A stretch of DNA of 64,000 nucleotides. It comes from Hysterangium stoloniferum (lineage: Eukaryota; Basidiomycota; Agaricomycetes; Hysterangiales; Hysterangiaceae). Shown one piece after another: positions 1-10,328 of the stretch. The notes below the pieces were generated by a model. The model was not told the origin of the DNA. It saw nothing but the letters and a program-made list of their open reading frames with translations, and made no database searches. The position numbers and the translations under genes are program-made. Numbering within the stretch: position 1 is the stretch's first letter; every line of letters begins with the position of its first letter. The stretch covers positions 1,426,001 through 1,490,000 of the forward strand of contig WHVD01000010.1 in assembly GCA_015178975.1 (NCBI GenBank), given 5' to 3'.

Positions 1-14
1 TCTATAAGGCTCAA

Positions 15-647
15 ATGGCAAAACTGTCCTTATGGGATAAACCACAAGAACATTCGGATCAAGAGCATTTTGATCTAAAGTTGAAACACGATATCATTCC
101 TAAATGGGATGGAAATTCAGATACTTTAGCCAAATGGATAAATAAGATCAATAACTTATCTGAATGCAGCAGTCGCATCTATATACAGTTAGGACAAATA
201 GTGCCAATCTGATTGGAGAAAGATGCGGATCTATGGTATTGGTCATTAAGTAATCAAGAAAGACGTACTGTGAGCCAAAACTGGGGAACCTTACGGGATA
301 TAATATGTTCTTTTTATATGAACCGAGGTTGGCTAGATAAGCAGAAGAGTTGGGAAAATAGAGCTCATTATCGAGAAATGGGACACTCACATGAAAGCCC
401 TATGAACTATTATATTTGTAAAACCGAACTGTTAAATCTGGTTTATACAATGTCGGACACCGAAATTATGATGGAGGTAATGAACAATGCACCTAAATTT
501 TGGACGACGATTTTAGATCCTCACAGGTGTCGTAACCTAAGCGAATTCTCAGCCGCCATAAAATATCACGAAGATAGTTTAGAGGAAGAACCTTTCTTGT
601 CTCCTGGGTCATTGATAGATAAACATATTAGATATTTGGAGCAATAG
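15..647 (+). pseudogene. Gag capsid region of chromovirus E1
   Basis: Two open stretches in one frame (15-212 and 213-647) separated by a TGA at 210-212. They match the gag of element G at 28,338-28,781 (shared W-D-G, then LAKWI.KIN, then W-W/F-SL and TWGTLR). It would have formed the virus-like particle capsid. At the stop, element G has an arginine, so CGA to TGA is likely. The reading ends at TAG 645-647. The N-terminus may start before the window. Confidence 0.8.
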
Positions 648-754
648 CAAGAGATTATTGCAGCAATTCCTTTGGTCGAAACTACTCTCCCGGAATGAGT
701 AATCCCAATCCACACTGAATAACCAGAGCTCACCTTATAGGTAGTAGTCCCCAT

Positions 755-1579
755 TTGGGAAAGCTGTTGTTCCCAAGAGACGATTCTACAATATCAAAGG
801 GGAAGACACCCGAGATGAAAGGAGCTAGGCCCTGTCAGCATTGTGGTAGTGGTAAACATTGGGGTAATGAATGCAAGCATGCATGGCAAGGAACTCGACA
901 GGTAAGAGCCAATCTAGCCAGGTATACAGAAGAGGACTACCAAGCTCTTAATGAATATGAGCAAGCGAATTTGAGTGATAGTAGTAATGATGAAGGGGAG
1001 ACACCAACCAATTTCCAGGAAGAAACTTCTGATGATGATGACAAAATGTTTGGTAGTTTCAGGTCTAAGATTGAAGCTACTTTTGGAGAGTTGGCTACCA
1101 CATTTAAGAAGCTCAGTAATGAAGGAGGTGTTAGAGTTTCTGATGATGAGGTATTCACAACCCAGTTAAAGCTTGGATGTCTCTTATTAAATGTGAAGAA
1201 GTTTGTAATTTTAGGTGGTATTCAACCTCAACCTCATCACTCTTCATGGTTATCTTCAGAGTTTGACTACTGGAAAGATGAAAATATTGAAACATATGAA
1301 AATCTCCCATCATTGACAGATAGTAGAAGTAATGCTCAGGAGATGCTCAAGCTTCAAAGAAATTTTCTGAGTATGGAGTTAGGTGATGATGAAGATATGG
1401 ATGAGACAGATGAGGCATATGAAATTGAGGAAATAATAAACTATAGAGGAAAAGGAAAGTTCAGAGAGTACCTTGTAAAATGGAAGGGATATGAAGATGT
1501 AACTTGGAAAGGAGTGAGGAGTTTTGATACCACAGAGTGTATAGATGAATACTGGAAAAAGAAAGGAGAAGAAATTTGA
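755..1579 (+). pseudogene. Gag zinc knuckle joined in frame to a chromodomain-like tail
   Basis: ORF of 274 codons. Residues about 28-41 form a CCHC zinc knuckle (C-x2-C-x4-H-x4-C) with flanks like those of element G at 27,501-28,019. The resemblance stops after about residue 80 (near 1,000). The last about 50 residues contain a chromodomain signature (YLVKWKGY, then a W, then an acidic helix ending in EYWKK). In an intact chromovirus the chromodomain is at the end of pol, and E1 has such a copy at 5,863-6,183. The ORF therefore looks chimeric, probably from recombination or insertion of a second element. The middle (residues 80-220) is not recognised. Confidence 0.6.
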
Positions 1580-2082
1580 TAAACTTCCAGTAGGAGGATA
1601 TCTGAAAACTATCAAGTATACCAAATTCTAATATACTCTAAAGGTCATTTAAACATCTGGGATGTGATTCAAACATAATTTGGTTTTTAAAACTTTCAAA
1701 AGTTTTAAACTCTCTCATACATTACAAACTAATGAATCTTTCTGGACACAAGTAGATAATAAAGAAAATTAGTAGTTTGAAACACTAATACTTTTAAAAA
1801 ATAGATACCTTTAAATAGTCCATTCCATGCATATGTATATAATTGGCACCTCTAAATACATATGTATTACTTTGGAATAGATCTGTCAATCTAAACAGAT
1901 TTCTACTTGATTCAACATACCCAGAATATATAGGGGGTTTTACTTAATAAAGACAGCTGTGGTATGAAAAATTTCCAATAATATTTTACATATTTTACAT
2001 GGAAATAACTTCATTACAACTTTTAAAAAACAAAGTACTAATAAAAGTATTAGTAGGCATCTGTAAAAGGAAGGAAGTTATA
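1580..2082. other. AT-rich stretch without a gene inside E1
   Basis: No ORF of note, and no terminal repeats recognised. It continues after the Tc1 element at 3,667-3,855, where RNase H coding resumes. Probably the remains of the insertion that replaced protease and reverse transcriptase. Confidence 0.5.
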
Positions 2083-3664
2083 CAGTGACCCAAAAAAGCG
2101 TCTGGATGTTTGGTGAAATTGGAAAGATGGGTTTACAGCTCCAGAAATAAAATAGATAAAATTCTGAATAAATCAGAGGTAAGAGGTATACATCTGACCT
2201 ACATGATGACATAAGCATGACATCATAACTTTCCTTATCAGGAAAGTAGGAAATTAATAATGGACATGGTGCATCCGGACACTTTTTTTGCTCTTGTAAT
2301 TAATTACTAGTTTTTACCAGTTTCAGTATTTAGTGTACCCCCCTTGGCCTTTAGTACTGCAGCAACCCTTCTAGGCATGCTCTTGATCAATTCAAGGCAT
2401 TTCTCCCTTGGAATACCCTCCCATTCCACCTCCACTCTCTCCCAGAGCTCCAATATGCTCTTGGGTGCCTCAGGATATGTTCCAAGCCTTCTCTTTAACT
2501 CCCACCATAAGTGTTCTATTGGATTCAGGTCTGGAGACTGTGCAGGCCAGTCTAAAACCTCCACCTGATGGTCCTTGAACCAATCCTTGGCCAACTTGCA
2601 AGTGTGTTTAGGGTCATTGTCCTGCTGGAAGACAAACCTTTCCCTGTCCATCCCATAATACTCCACTGTTTTGAAGATATAGTCCTCCAATATGTCCTTG
2701 TACATCTCCCCATCCATCCTCCCATCTATCTTGCACATGTACCCCACACCATGTGCTGTCATACATCCCCAAATCATTAGACTCCCCCCTCCAAATTTGA
2801 TAGTTCCATTGATATGCTGCTGAGTGAGTGCAGAACCTGGTCTTTTCCATACCCACAACCTCCCATCAGAGCCCAAACGATTGATTTTGGTCTCATCTGA
2901 GAAGATAACCCTAAACCAGTCCTCCTCAGTCCAATGCTGGTACTTGATAGCAAACTCATATCGAGCCTTGATGCAAGAAGAGGTCTTTTGGCCTTCACCA
3001 CAGCCTTCAAATTCTCTTTCTTCAATGCATTTCTAATTGTCTGTGTGCAGACATTGAGGGAGAGGTGGGACTTGGCTTGGGAGGCATTATCAACCTGTCC
3101 AGAGGTGATAGAACGAGCCAGGTGGTGATGATCCCTGGGGGAGAGTTTGGGAGGACAACCTCTGGAAGGTGTTGGAAGTGGACCAGGGAGTTGGGAGTGA
3201 ATTTCTGATACTGTAGAGTGCCCAATATGAAGTTTAGAAGCAATTGTTCTGCAGGAGTGACCTTCCTGGAGAAGAGAAATGACAGAGAGCCTTGTTTCTG
3301 TAGAGTGCTTCTTCATCATGTGGTGGGGGGGTGAATTGAGGCAAAGGTTCATGTAAATGTGTTATTTAAACATGTGGTCACATGACATTGTTGAACCTAA
3401 CCAGAAATTCCCACAGTTATATGAACCTTATTGAGTTTCATGTATCAGTTGACAGAGCAAAAAAAATGTCTGGATGCACCATGTCCATTGTTCATTTCCT
3501 ACTTCCCTGATAAGGAAAGCTATGATGTTATGCTTATGTCATCATGTAGGTCAGATGTATACCTCTTACCTCTTATTTATTCAGAATTTTATCTATTTTA
3601 TTTCTAGAGCTGCAAACCCATCTTTCCAATTTCACCAAACATCCGGATGCTTTTTGGGTCACTG
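2083..3664 (-). mobile_element. Tc1/mariner element Tc1-1 (1,582 bp)
   Basis: Complete class II element. It begins CAGTGACCC and ends GGGTCACTG, with a TA on each side (2,081-2,082 and 3,665-3,666). The terminal inverted repeats are about 210 bp (2,083-2,293 and 3,455-3,664). Each terminal repeat carries the motif around GCGTCTGGATG at its outer edge and an inverted version (GCATCCGGAC) at its inner edge. It holds one transposase gene on the minus strand. Tc1-4 at 60,536-62,116 is a rearranged copy of the same family. Confidence 0.95.
2307..3352 (-). pseudogene. Tc1-1 transposase, DD34E, frameshifted
   Basis: Two overlapping reading frames make up one transposase. The N-terminal part (3,352 down to about 2,970) has the paired-like helix-turn-helix region (GHSCRTIASKL, then HSTVSEI). 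The C-terminal part runs to 2,307 and has the catalytic motifs: SDETK, then FQQDND with the second Asp, then SPDLNPIEHLW with the Glu, 34 residues between the last two. The frame breaks near 2,965-2,975. Comparison with Tc1-4 (about 61,229-61,240) shows that 10 bp are missing here, which explains the shift. Apart from this lesion the protein looks complete. Confidence 0.9.
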
Positions 3665-3666
3665 TA

Positions 3667-3855
3667 TACAATGGAATTTGTTAAATAACTATGGGTTGTA
3701 TAAGATGTAATATGGAGAACTATTTCTGATGGTTGTTTTTTGATGATATAATTGTTTCAGAATAGATATCACTATTTAAAGATGGAGTTTTGTAAAAATA
3801 AGACTTTTATTAGTAAATATTTGAGATTATAGTAATTATAAACACCCTCCTATAT
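3667..3855. other. AT-rich stretch between Tc1-1 and RNase H
   Basis: No ORF or signal recognised. RNase H coding of E1 begins abruptly at about 3,856. Confidence 0.5.
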
Positions 3856-4806
3856 AGTGATGCATGTGATTTTGGTGTTGCAGCCATCTTACAGCAAATT
3901 CAACCTATCCAAATACGAGATTTATTAGGTACTAAGATTCACGATAAATTATATTTGGCATATACTACAGGGCAACCAATACCACAGTTAGTTTCACAGA
4001 TAGCTAAAGATGAAGTTTTGCCTATCAATGGAAACTGGGGGGATTCCTTTGGAGATACAGTGGTATATGTTGAACGGGTCATAGCATGCTGGTCTAGGAC
4101 ATTGAAACCTGCGGAAAAGAATTACTCACCTACAGAGTGCGAAGCATTAGCACTCAAGGATGGATTAATCAAATTTCAGCCTTACCTTGAAGGTGAAAAA
4201 ATATGGGCTATAACAGATCATGCAGCATTGATTTGGAGTAAAACTTATCAAAATATAAATAGAAGACTACTCACATGGGGAACCATTTTCGCTGCATACC
4301 CTGATTTGCACATTAAGGCAGGTAGAGTCCATTCTAATGTGGACCCTATTTCCCGATTGTCTCGTGAACCACCTTCGGAGAATGGTCCGATCTCAGATGA
4401 CACCCCAGTTGTTATCCTGTCTGAACTTAAGGAAGATTCTATTGGAAAATTTTATGAGGAGATGGGTCCAAGATTCGAGGAACAATTAGTTACCTTGAAC
4501 CAAATGAATCAGAGTCATGATGACCTCAGTCTGAGATCCCCGATCAAACGAATGATTCAACTGGAAGGACCAGGTCTCACTGGCATGGAGGATCCTTATG
4601 AATCCGCAAAGGGATATAGCGTCCTAGTGGGACTTGCACCGCAGGAGATTGAGAAATATGTTAGAGGGTACAAGTCAGACAGCTACTTTTCAAGGGTAAG
4701 AGAAGGACTTAGCAAGGAGACCAACTGGTCCAATCCGCAACATCCCCCATATTCATCGAGTGATGAGGGCTTGTTATATTTCGAAGATTACCTTGGGAAT
4801 CTATGA
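3856..4806 (+). pseudogene. RNase H and connection region of E1 pol
   Basis: Begins at the YSDACDFGVAA motif (before the first Met at 3,955), which carries the first catalytic Asp of the retroelement RNase H. It then reads through W-SRTLKPAEKNYSPTECEALAL (split here for length: SRTLKPAEKN, YSPTECEAL), ITDHAAL, and GRVHSNVDPISRL, all typical of Ty3/gypsy RNase H. It degrades the RNA strand during reverse transcription. The stretch ends at a TGA (4,804-4,806). The homologous place in element G has an arginine codon. The reverse transcriptase that should precede it is absent. Confidence 0.85.
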
Positions 4807-5700
4807 TTGTGCGTACCTAAGAGTGAGCGTGTGGATCTGATTAAAGAAATACACGAAAAAATAATTGAAGGAGCACACACTGGGTACCATAAGACTTATA
4901 ACAGAATAGCAGGAGGATACTATTGGCTGAAAATGTCAAGAGAAATACTGAGGTTTGTTCTCAGTTGCGACATATGTCAAAAAAGTAAAGTTAAAAGAGA
5001 TGCGCCTTATGGTATGTTACAGCCAATTCCAATTCCAAGTCAACCTTTCGAAGTTATATCTATGGATTTCATCCCCGAGTTACCTAATAGTTAATGATAT
5101 GATAACATATTAGTTATTGTAGATAAATTAACTAAATATGCTATAATTGTACCTTGTCATATGACCGACACCGCCGAGGAAATAGCTCGTTTATTCTTCA
5201 AGCACATAATTGCTACCTTTGGTATTCCTAGGCAAATTATATCCGACAGAGATTGGAAATGGATCGGAACCTTTTGGGAATCGATATGCCAACAATTACA
5301 AGTCAAACGAAGCCTTACCACATCTTACCATCCCCAAGCAGATGGCCAGACAGAGATTATGAATCAGACATTAGAAGTCACCTTGCATGTGTACATTGGT
5401 CCAAATCGAGATGATTGGGTGAGTCTGTTAGATGCATTCACAATGCCATACAATACTAGCACACATTCAGTTACCAGATTTCCACCCTCATTTTTGCTAT
5501 ATGGGTTTTACCCCACAATGGAGATGGGATTCCTAAGTCCCCCTAAAAATCACATGAGTCAAGAATCCACCAATGGGACACGAATTACCCAGAACGAGAT
5601 TGCGGATCGTATGGTCGAGGAGTTCACTGCATATAGACAGCAAGCACAGGATGCCTTCGTTGTAGGGCAGGTTTTTCAGTGAAGAAATTACAATAAGGGG
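4807..5700 (+). pseudogene. Integrase (zinc-binding and catalytic core) of E1 pol
   Basis: Continues the pol frame after the TGA at 4,806. It has an H2C2 zinc-binding domain (H...H with GYHKTYNRI, then CDICQKSK), the core's first Asp in SMDFIPELP, second Asp in IISDRD, and Glu in DGQTEIMNQ. It inserts element DNA into the chromosome. The frame is interrupted by TAA/TGA near 5,092-5,097 and by TGA at 5,680-5,682. The catalytic triad itself is still readable. Confidence 0.85.
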
Positions 5701-6183
5701 CATTTACTGCGAGAATTCGAGGTTGGAGATTTGGTTCTGATCAATCTGCATTCATTAAACTTACTCAGGGACCTTAAAGGAAGGGGACAGAAGTTTTTAA
5801 TGAAGTATGACGCACCATTCGAGATCTTGCAAAAGATCAGTGCAGTCGCCTATCGACTTTGAATGCCTGTGTCTTACAGTATTCATCCTGTTATCAATAT
5901 TGCACACCTGGAGCCTTACTATAGCTCTCCTAGCAAGTTTGGTCAACACATATCTAAGGGGTTGAATCACGAGGATTTCGACAAACTACCAGAATACGAA
6001 GTGGAAGCTATTTTAGACGATAAATGGGTTCGGTCCCACAATGGAAGATGTCAAAAGTTGTTTCAGGTCAGATTTCAGGGATATTCAGCAAACGTCAATG
6101 AATGGTTGCCTCGCCATAATCTGAAGAATGCCCCAGACATACTCCAAGACTGGGAATGTCGCAATTCCCCCACAACTTATTAA
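5701..6183 (+). pseudogene. Integrase C-terminal part and chromodomain of E1
   Basis: The segment reads through the GPY/F-like region (FEVGDLVLI, then KGRGQKFLMKYD) and is cut by a TGA at 5,860-5,862 where an arginine is expected. It then has a C-terminal chromodomain-type module (YEVEAILDDKW, FQVRFQGYS, NEWLPR.NLKNAPD). The chromodomain directs integration towards particular chromatin in this retrotransposon group. Element G has the same module at 18,434-18,652. A tandem duplication begins inside its last residues at 6,101. Confidence 0.85.
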
Positions 6184-6274
6184 AATTAATGGTTGCCTCG
6201 CTGTAATCCAAAGAATGCCCCAGTCGTACTCCAAGACTGGGAATGTTGCAATTCCCCCACAACATATTAAAATC
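6101..6274 (+). repeat. 87-bp tandem duplication, two copies
   Basis: Units 6,101-6,187 and 6,188-6,274 start with AATGGTTGCCTCGC and differ at only a few bases. The first unit encodes the chromodomain C-terminus and the stop. The second repeats that piece out of function. Confidence 0.9.
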
Positions 6275-6358
6275 CCAAGAAATTTGCAAGATGATCCTGT
6301 AAGACAGACCTGAAATATGCTGCACCATGCTTAATTGACGACTATTAAAGATGTCGCA

Positions 6359-6367
6359 TATATAAGG
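6359..6367 (+). promoter_or_regulatory. TATA box before ORF3 of E1
   Basis: TATATAAGG lies 78 bp upstream of the ATG at 6,445. A CA-rich leader (CACACACAACC, CAAACCACAAA) follows, typical of fungal 5' UTRs. It suggests ORF3 is transcribed from its own promoter. Element G has a TATATAA in the matching place. Confidence 0.6.
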
Positions 6368-6444
6368 GAGCTTCATCCTCTATCACACACAACCAAACCA
6401 CAAAAACAGCCTATCTAGCTTCGCAACACTACTATCCTTACAAC

Positions 6445-7167
6445 ATGTCGATGTTTTACATTCCTCCCCCTAATGAATTCGACTTCTACATAGATCAGAT
6501 TGGTTCCTCTCCTGTACAGGGCAAGGTCAACCTCCCTCGCACTTTGTTCGCAACTGCCAGCCTTTTCAACTACAACCCTGTCCCTTCCGACTTTATTCCC
6601 TTCACTCTTAATGGAACCACTCTCTGGTTTCTCGACCCACACAAATGTGAAGCACTGTTCAATAGACATTTCGACAATTGTCACTTCATCATTACCGCAG
6701 CACACAATCATAACCCAGCCAGTGTTGACCCAATCCTGACATTCTATATATCCGATGCTAAGTATTACGAACTTAGTATGCCTCCTGCACATATGGGAGA
6801 ATATAAGGATTTAATTTACAACCCCTTGAAGGTCAGCCTCCCACTGAACGATCTGAAAACCCTCATACGAGATTATCAGGATTGTGGACTCCAACTCGAG
6901 GTGTGGATGGCCAAGGCAATGAAATGCGCAGAGCGCATCAGTTCAACCTGCTCCTGACATTTCCCCAAGCCCCGGCGATGCTTGTCTTATGCACTTGACG
7001 AGAACTTTAGTTTGAAAGACCAGGAAGATGTGGAGCTATGGACCTTTAAGAATCTTTGGGGAATTGACGATGGAAGTGATGACTCCGACTCTAGCCTCCC
7101 TGAGTTGATCTCAGACATGGAAGATGATGAAGACTGCACTGTGACAAGGGGGGATTTTGTCATGTAA
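6445..7167 (+). pseudogene. ORF3, accessory protein of the chromovirus (one TGA)
   Basis: An ATG-started frame of 241 codons with a single TGA at 6,955-6,957. The two halves are in the same frame. I do not recognise the family. The N-terminal about 170 residues are mixed alpha/beta-like (…NGTTLWFLDP…, a CHFIITAA segment, a VWMAKAMKC helix). The C-terminal about 60 residues contain LKDQEDVELWTFKNLWGI followed by an acidic, serine-rich tail. A diverged counterpart exists in element G (minus, about 17,250-18,249), with matching NG, C-x-I-I-x-AA, VWM.KA and DQ.D...WT segments. The stop codon sits on the polypurine tract/LTR border. No TM segments, so env-like function is not supported. Confidence 0.6.
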
Positions 7168-7790
7168 CAGGTAGATTTGATATCAGTTACTAAGCTGCTA
7201 ACTAAATTGTCACGCTACAGTCCATTAATTTGGTTTTCATTCTCTCATCAGACAGAACCAATTGTTACAATGCATGTATTCAACATACGAACATTACCAG
7301 ATATCTAAGCTATTAATGTTTGATACATGTACATAGTTAGGATACCTATTTGTGAATGGACAGTAAAGACTCAAAATGCATATCATTGTTTAGCTAAAAT
7401 TAATCTGAGACAATCGTAACAGTGCATGTGCAGCCACACTATATTTCGATCATGCGCAGTTATTATGTAGCAACCGTAGTTTGTACACAGTAATGTGCAG
7501 TTGCACAGCACCATGCCTATGTATTTAAATGGCTGAGCTGAATCACGAAAATATAGCCTTTCCCCCCCTAAACTAGACAACCTTGTCACATTTGCATTTG
7601 TGCATCTTATTCCACCTGTTCCAGGTTTACAGGATATTACCTTTCTCAGGTTAACGACAATCACTCTTATCACTAACATGACTTATCTTAGTTACGCACT
7701 CCGAACGAAAGCTATTCGTTCGTTTTCCGATATTTCATTTTATCTTTAACTACTATTAAACAAGAATCCTAAACTAATAGTCTACTGACA
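7144..7790 (+). repeat. Polypurine tract and probable 3' LTR of E1
   Basis: A purine run (GACAAGGGGGGA) is followed at 7,158 by TGTCATG. Element G has GAATGAGGGGA directly before TGTCATATAT, its LTR start, so the E1 LTR is placed at 7,158. Its 3' end is uncertain. A GACA followed by LTR-A-like sequence at about 7,790 is a reasonable limit. Confidence 0.55.
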
Positions 7791-8740
7791 CACTCAGCCC
7801 TTTCATATATAACAAGTTGATGTCTTTAAGTTACTGCTAAGTACCTAAGGACTCTCAGCCTAAGAGATACATCACAGCTCTATTTGAAATACTGGAGCAA
7901 CCTGACAGTTCATGCAAGGGTGCAACACATAAGTTGAAGTTGAAGTCAAGCTCCACTATATTTATAGAGTCAGACCTCCCAACTAGTACAATTTCTATCA
8001 TCAGCCCCCTGATTAGCTCATTTCCTATCATCAGCCCCCCCAACTAGAGTTTTTCCCCTCTTCACTGCTTAGATCTTAACAGTAACTTGGCCCTCCAGTC
8101 AATTAAGCTAAGTATTGACTCTTGCTCATATTGTACTATCTGCTCTGTTTGAAATACCAGAGCACCCTGACAGTTTATGTGAGGGTGCAACACATAAGTT
8201 GAAGCCAAGCTCCATTACAGTTATTAGAGTCAGATCTCCTGACTAGTACAATCTCTATCATTGGCCCTCCAATTAACTCCCCATCATTGGCCCTCCAACT
8301 AGAGCACTCCCCCTCTTCCTGTCCTAGATCTTAACAAGATCCACTTGCATTTGTTACATTGCATCATTTGTTCTTAACTTATATATATATATATATATAT
8401 ATATGTATTTCTTCTGTCTTTTACCAGCTTTTGGAAATATCCCCACCAATATCCAATTTACAGATCTATCTCTACTATTGATCTGACAGCTATGGGAAAT
8501 CTTATGTCTATAATAAATATACCTTCTAAGTTGACTCAGGTATTCAGTGTTAGTCTATGGTATTTATAGTACATTGGGGACAATGGATGCAGGAACAAAG
8601 ACAAGGAATTATTGACTAAGACATGATGGAAAATAGATGTTATTCTAAGATCACATGTCACTTACATACCACTGAGATAATCTGATTGTATTATTGTTTT
8701 GAGTGCACAGGTGTAGGGTCTAATTGTTAAGATCTAAGGA
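7791..8740 (+). repeat. LTR-A pieces plus flank, duplicated at 57.3-58.9 kb
   Basis: Two partial copies of a repeat ending in TAGATCTTAACA (ends at about 8,087 and 8,331), each with a copy of the shared GCAACACATAAGTTGAAG motif. The same arrangement occurs at 57,281-58,930, interrupted there by a solo LTR. No coding capacity recognised. Confidence 0.7.
8379..8404. repeat. AT dinucleotide microsatellite
   Basis: About 12 uninterrupted TA units. The matching place at 58,583-58,597 is much shorter, so the tract has changed length since the duplication. Confidence 0.9.
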
Positions 8741-9935
8741 AAGTGGGCAGAGTGGGCTCTATATCAGGGGGCCAATGGTGGAGATCATCCTAGTTGGGAT
8801 GTCCAACTCTATAAAACAGGTGGAGCCTGGCTTCAGCTTACATATGTGTTGCACCCTCATATGAACTATTAAGATGCTCCAGTATTTCAAGCAGCATGGA
8901 TAGTACAATAAAGACTAAAAGACAACACTTAGCTTAATCAACTGGAGGGGTGAAATGCTCAGAGTTGTAGGATAAAGGGCTGCAGCTTGCCAACAATGTC
9001 TTTGAGAGTATCAGAGAGGAAGTAAAGTGGCTGAAAACTAAGTGAAGGTAATCTAAGTTGATATTAGAACTGAAGGATAGTAGCATATGTACATGGTAGG
9101 AACTTTATACAAAGGTGCAATGGATGAGTGGAGGTCCAATGTTAAGATCTACACAAGGGGTGAAAAGGGGGCTCTATGTCAGGGGGCCAATAATAGAGAT
9201 CATACTGGTTGGGAGGTCCAACTCTAAAATGGGTGGAGCTTGGCTTCAACTTATGCACCTTCATGTGAACTGTTAGGGTGCTCCAGTATTTCAAACAGAG
9301 TGAATAGTATGATAAGAACTTGTTAAGGTCTAAGCAAGGGGAAGCAAAAGGGGATGATTTAGGAGGTCTAAAAATAGTGAATTGTACTAATTGGGAGGTC
9401 CAATTCTATAAGGCAAAGTAGAGCTTGGCTTCAACACATGTGTTGCATCCTCACAGGAAGTGTTAGGATGCTCCAGTATTTCAAACAGAGTGGATAGTAC
9501 AATAAAGACTAAAGGCAATACTTAGCTCAATCGACCAGAGGACTAAAAATACTAAGAGTTGCAGAGTAAAGAGTATTAAGAGGAATATAAGAGGATTTAA
9601 ACAAGAGGGGTAATTTAGATTGAGTTTCAAACTAGAGAACTGTAGCATACATGGAAAGAGCTTTATACTACAGTGGGACAGATGATTGGAGGTCTGATTA
9701 GAGAAGTGGGAGGTCATGACAGGTCAAAAGAAGTATTGGAAGGAATAGGAATCCAAATGAGACTAAATGCAGTGTAACAAAAAGTATTCTAAAAGGTATG
9801 AGGTGGCAAATAATGTTTATGTGTAGAATGGATGAAGGGAGAACATTGGAATGGAGATGGAATGGAATGCCTAAAGGGGTATTCTACAATGAAACAGGTT
9901 TCAGGATGCCGAGGCAGTGGTACTGTGTTCCATTG
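8741..9935 (-). repeat. Reverse-oriented LTR-A fragments
   Basis: At least three partial copies in reverse orientation. They start near 8,726, 9,140 and 9,328 with TGTTAAGATCT-like ends and contain the reverse of the AACACATAAGTTGAAG motif. No gene seen. 9,736-9,935 is similar degenerate sequence. Confidence 0.6.
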
Positions 9936-10328
9936 TGTGAAGAGTTGTGTAAGTTCTGACCATTCTATATATGAAGTATATTGACCTTTCCAGTATGATA
10001 TTAGAGAGTGTGTGAGAGAGAGAGCACAAGATGACACAAAAGTCAACAAGTGCAATGGATCGAATGGAGGCCTCGACTGTTACAGTTCGAGGCCAGAAGT
10101 GTTAATCAGCTCAGTTAATGCTACCTATGTGGTAGCTGACATGTTACCCTGATCACTGCTCACTGTAGACCTAGCTTATGTCTTACCAGTGGTGGTGCTT
10201 GGGTAAAAAAGTGTGTCTGTTGTTATTTGGCACTGAGAGTGCCCACAAGTATACACAGGGCTTTGAACTAATAAAATGAAAGAAGTATTTTACTGCAGTG
10301 AAACTGTGGTAAAAGCATACTCCTCACA
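9936..10328 (-). mobile_element. Solo LTR-H, copy 1 (393 bp)
   Basis: Bounded by TGTGAAGAG and CTCCTCACA (TG...CA). It is flanked by cattg (9,931-9,935) and cagtg (10,329-10,333), a 5-bp duplication with one mismatch. It carries an uninterrupted version of the TATATA site into which Tc1 elements have jumped in two other LTR-H copies. Confidence 0.8.

Larger units (their letters stand above)
1..7790 (+). mobile_element. Decayed Ty3/gypsy chromovirus E1, 5' end outside window
   Basis: Plus-strand LTR retrotransposon. The order is gag, zinc knuckle, RNase H, H2C2 zinc finger with integrase core, C-terminal chromodomain, a separate 3' ORF, polypurine tract and 3' LTR. The 5' LTR lies upstream of the window. 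Protease and most of the reverse transcriptase are missing between about 1,010 and 3,855, where unrelated sequence and a Tc1 element sit. The coding region is broken by several stops, so it is not autonomous. Its proteins are close relatives of those of element G (15,497-35,156, minus strand). The 3' LTR end at about 7,790 is a guess because no second LTR is present for comparison. Confidence 0.85.

Noticed and set aside
6445..7167. Envelope-like protein of the retrotransposon
   Set aside because: The position would suit, but there is no signal peptide, membrane segment or furin-like site. Left as unknown ORF3.
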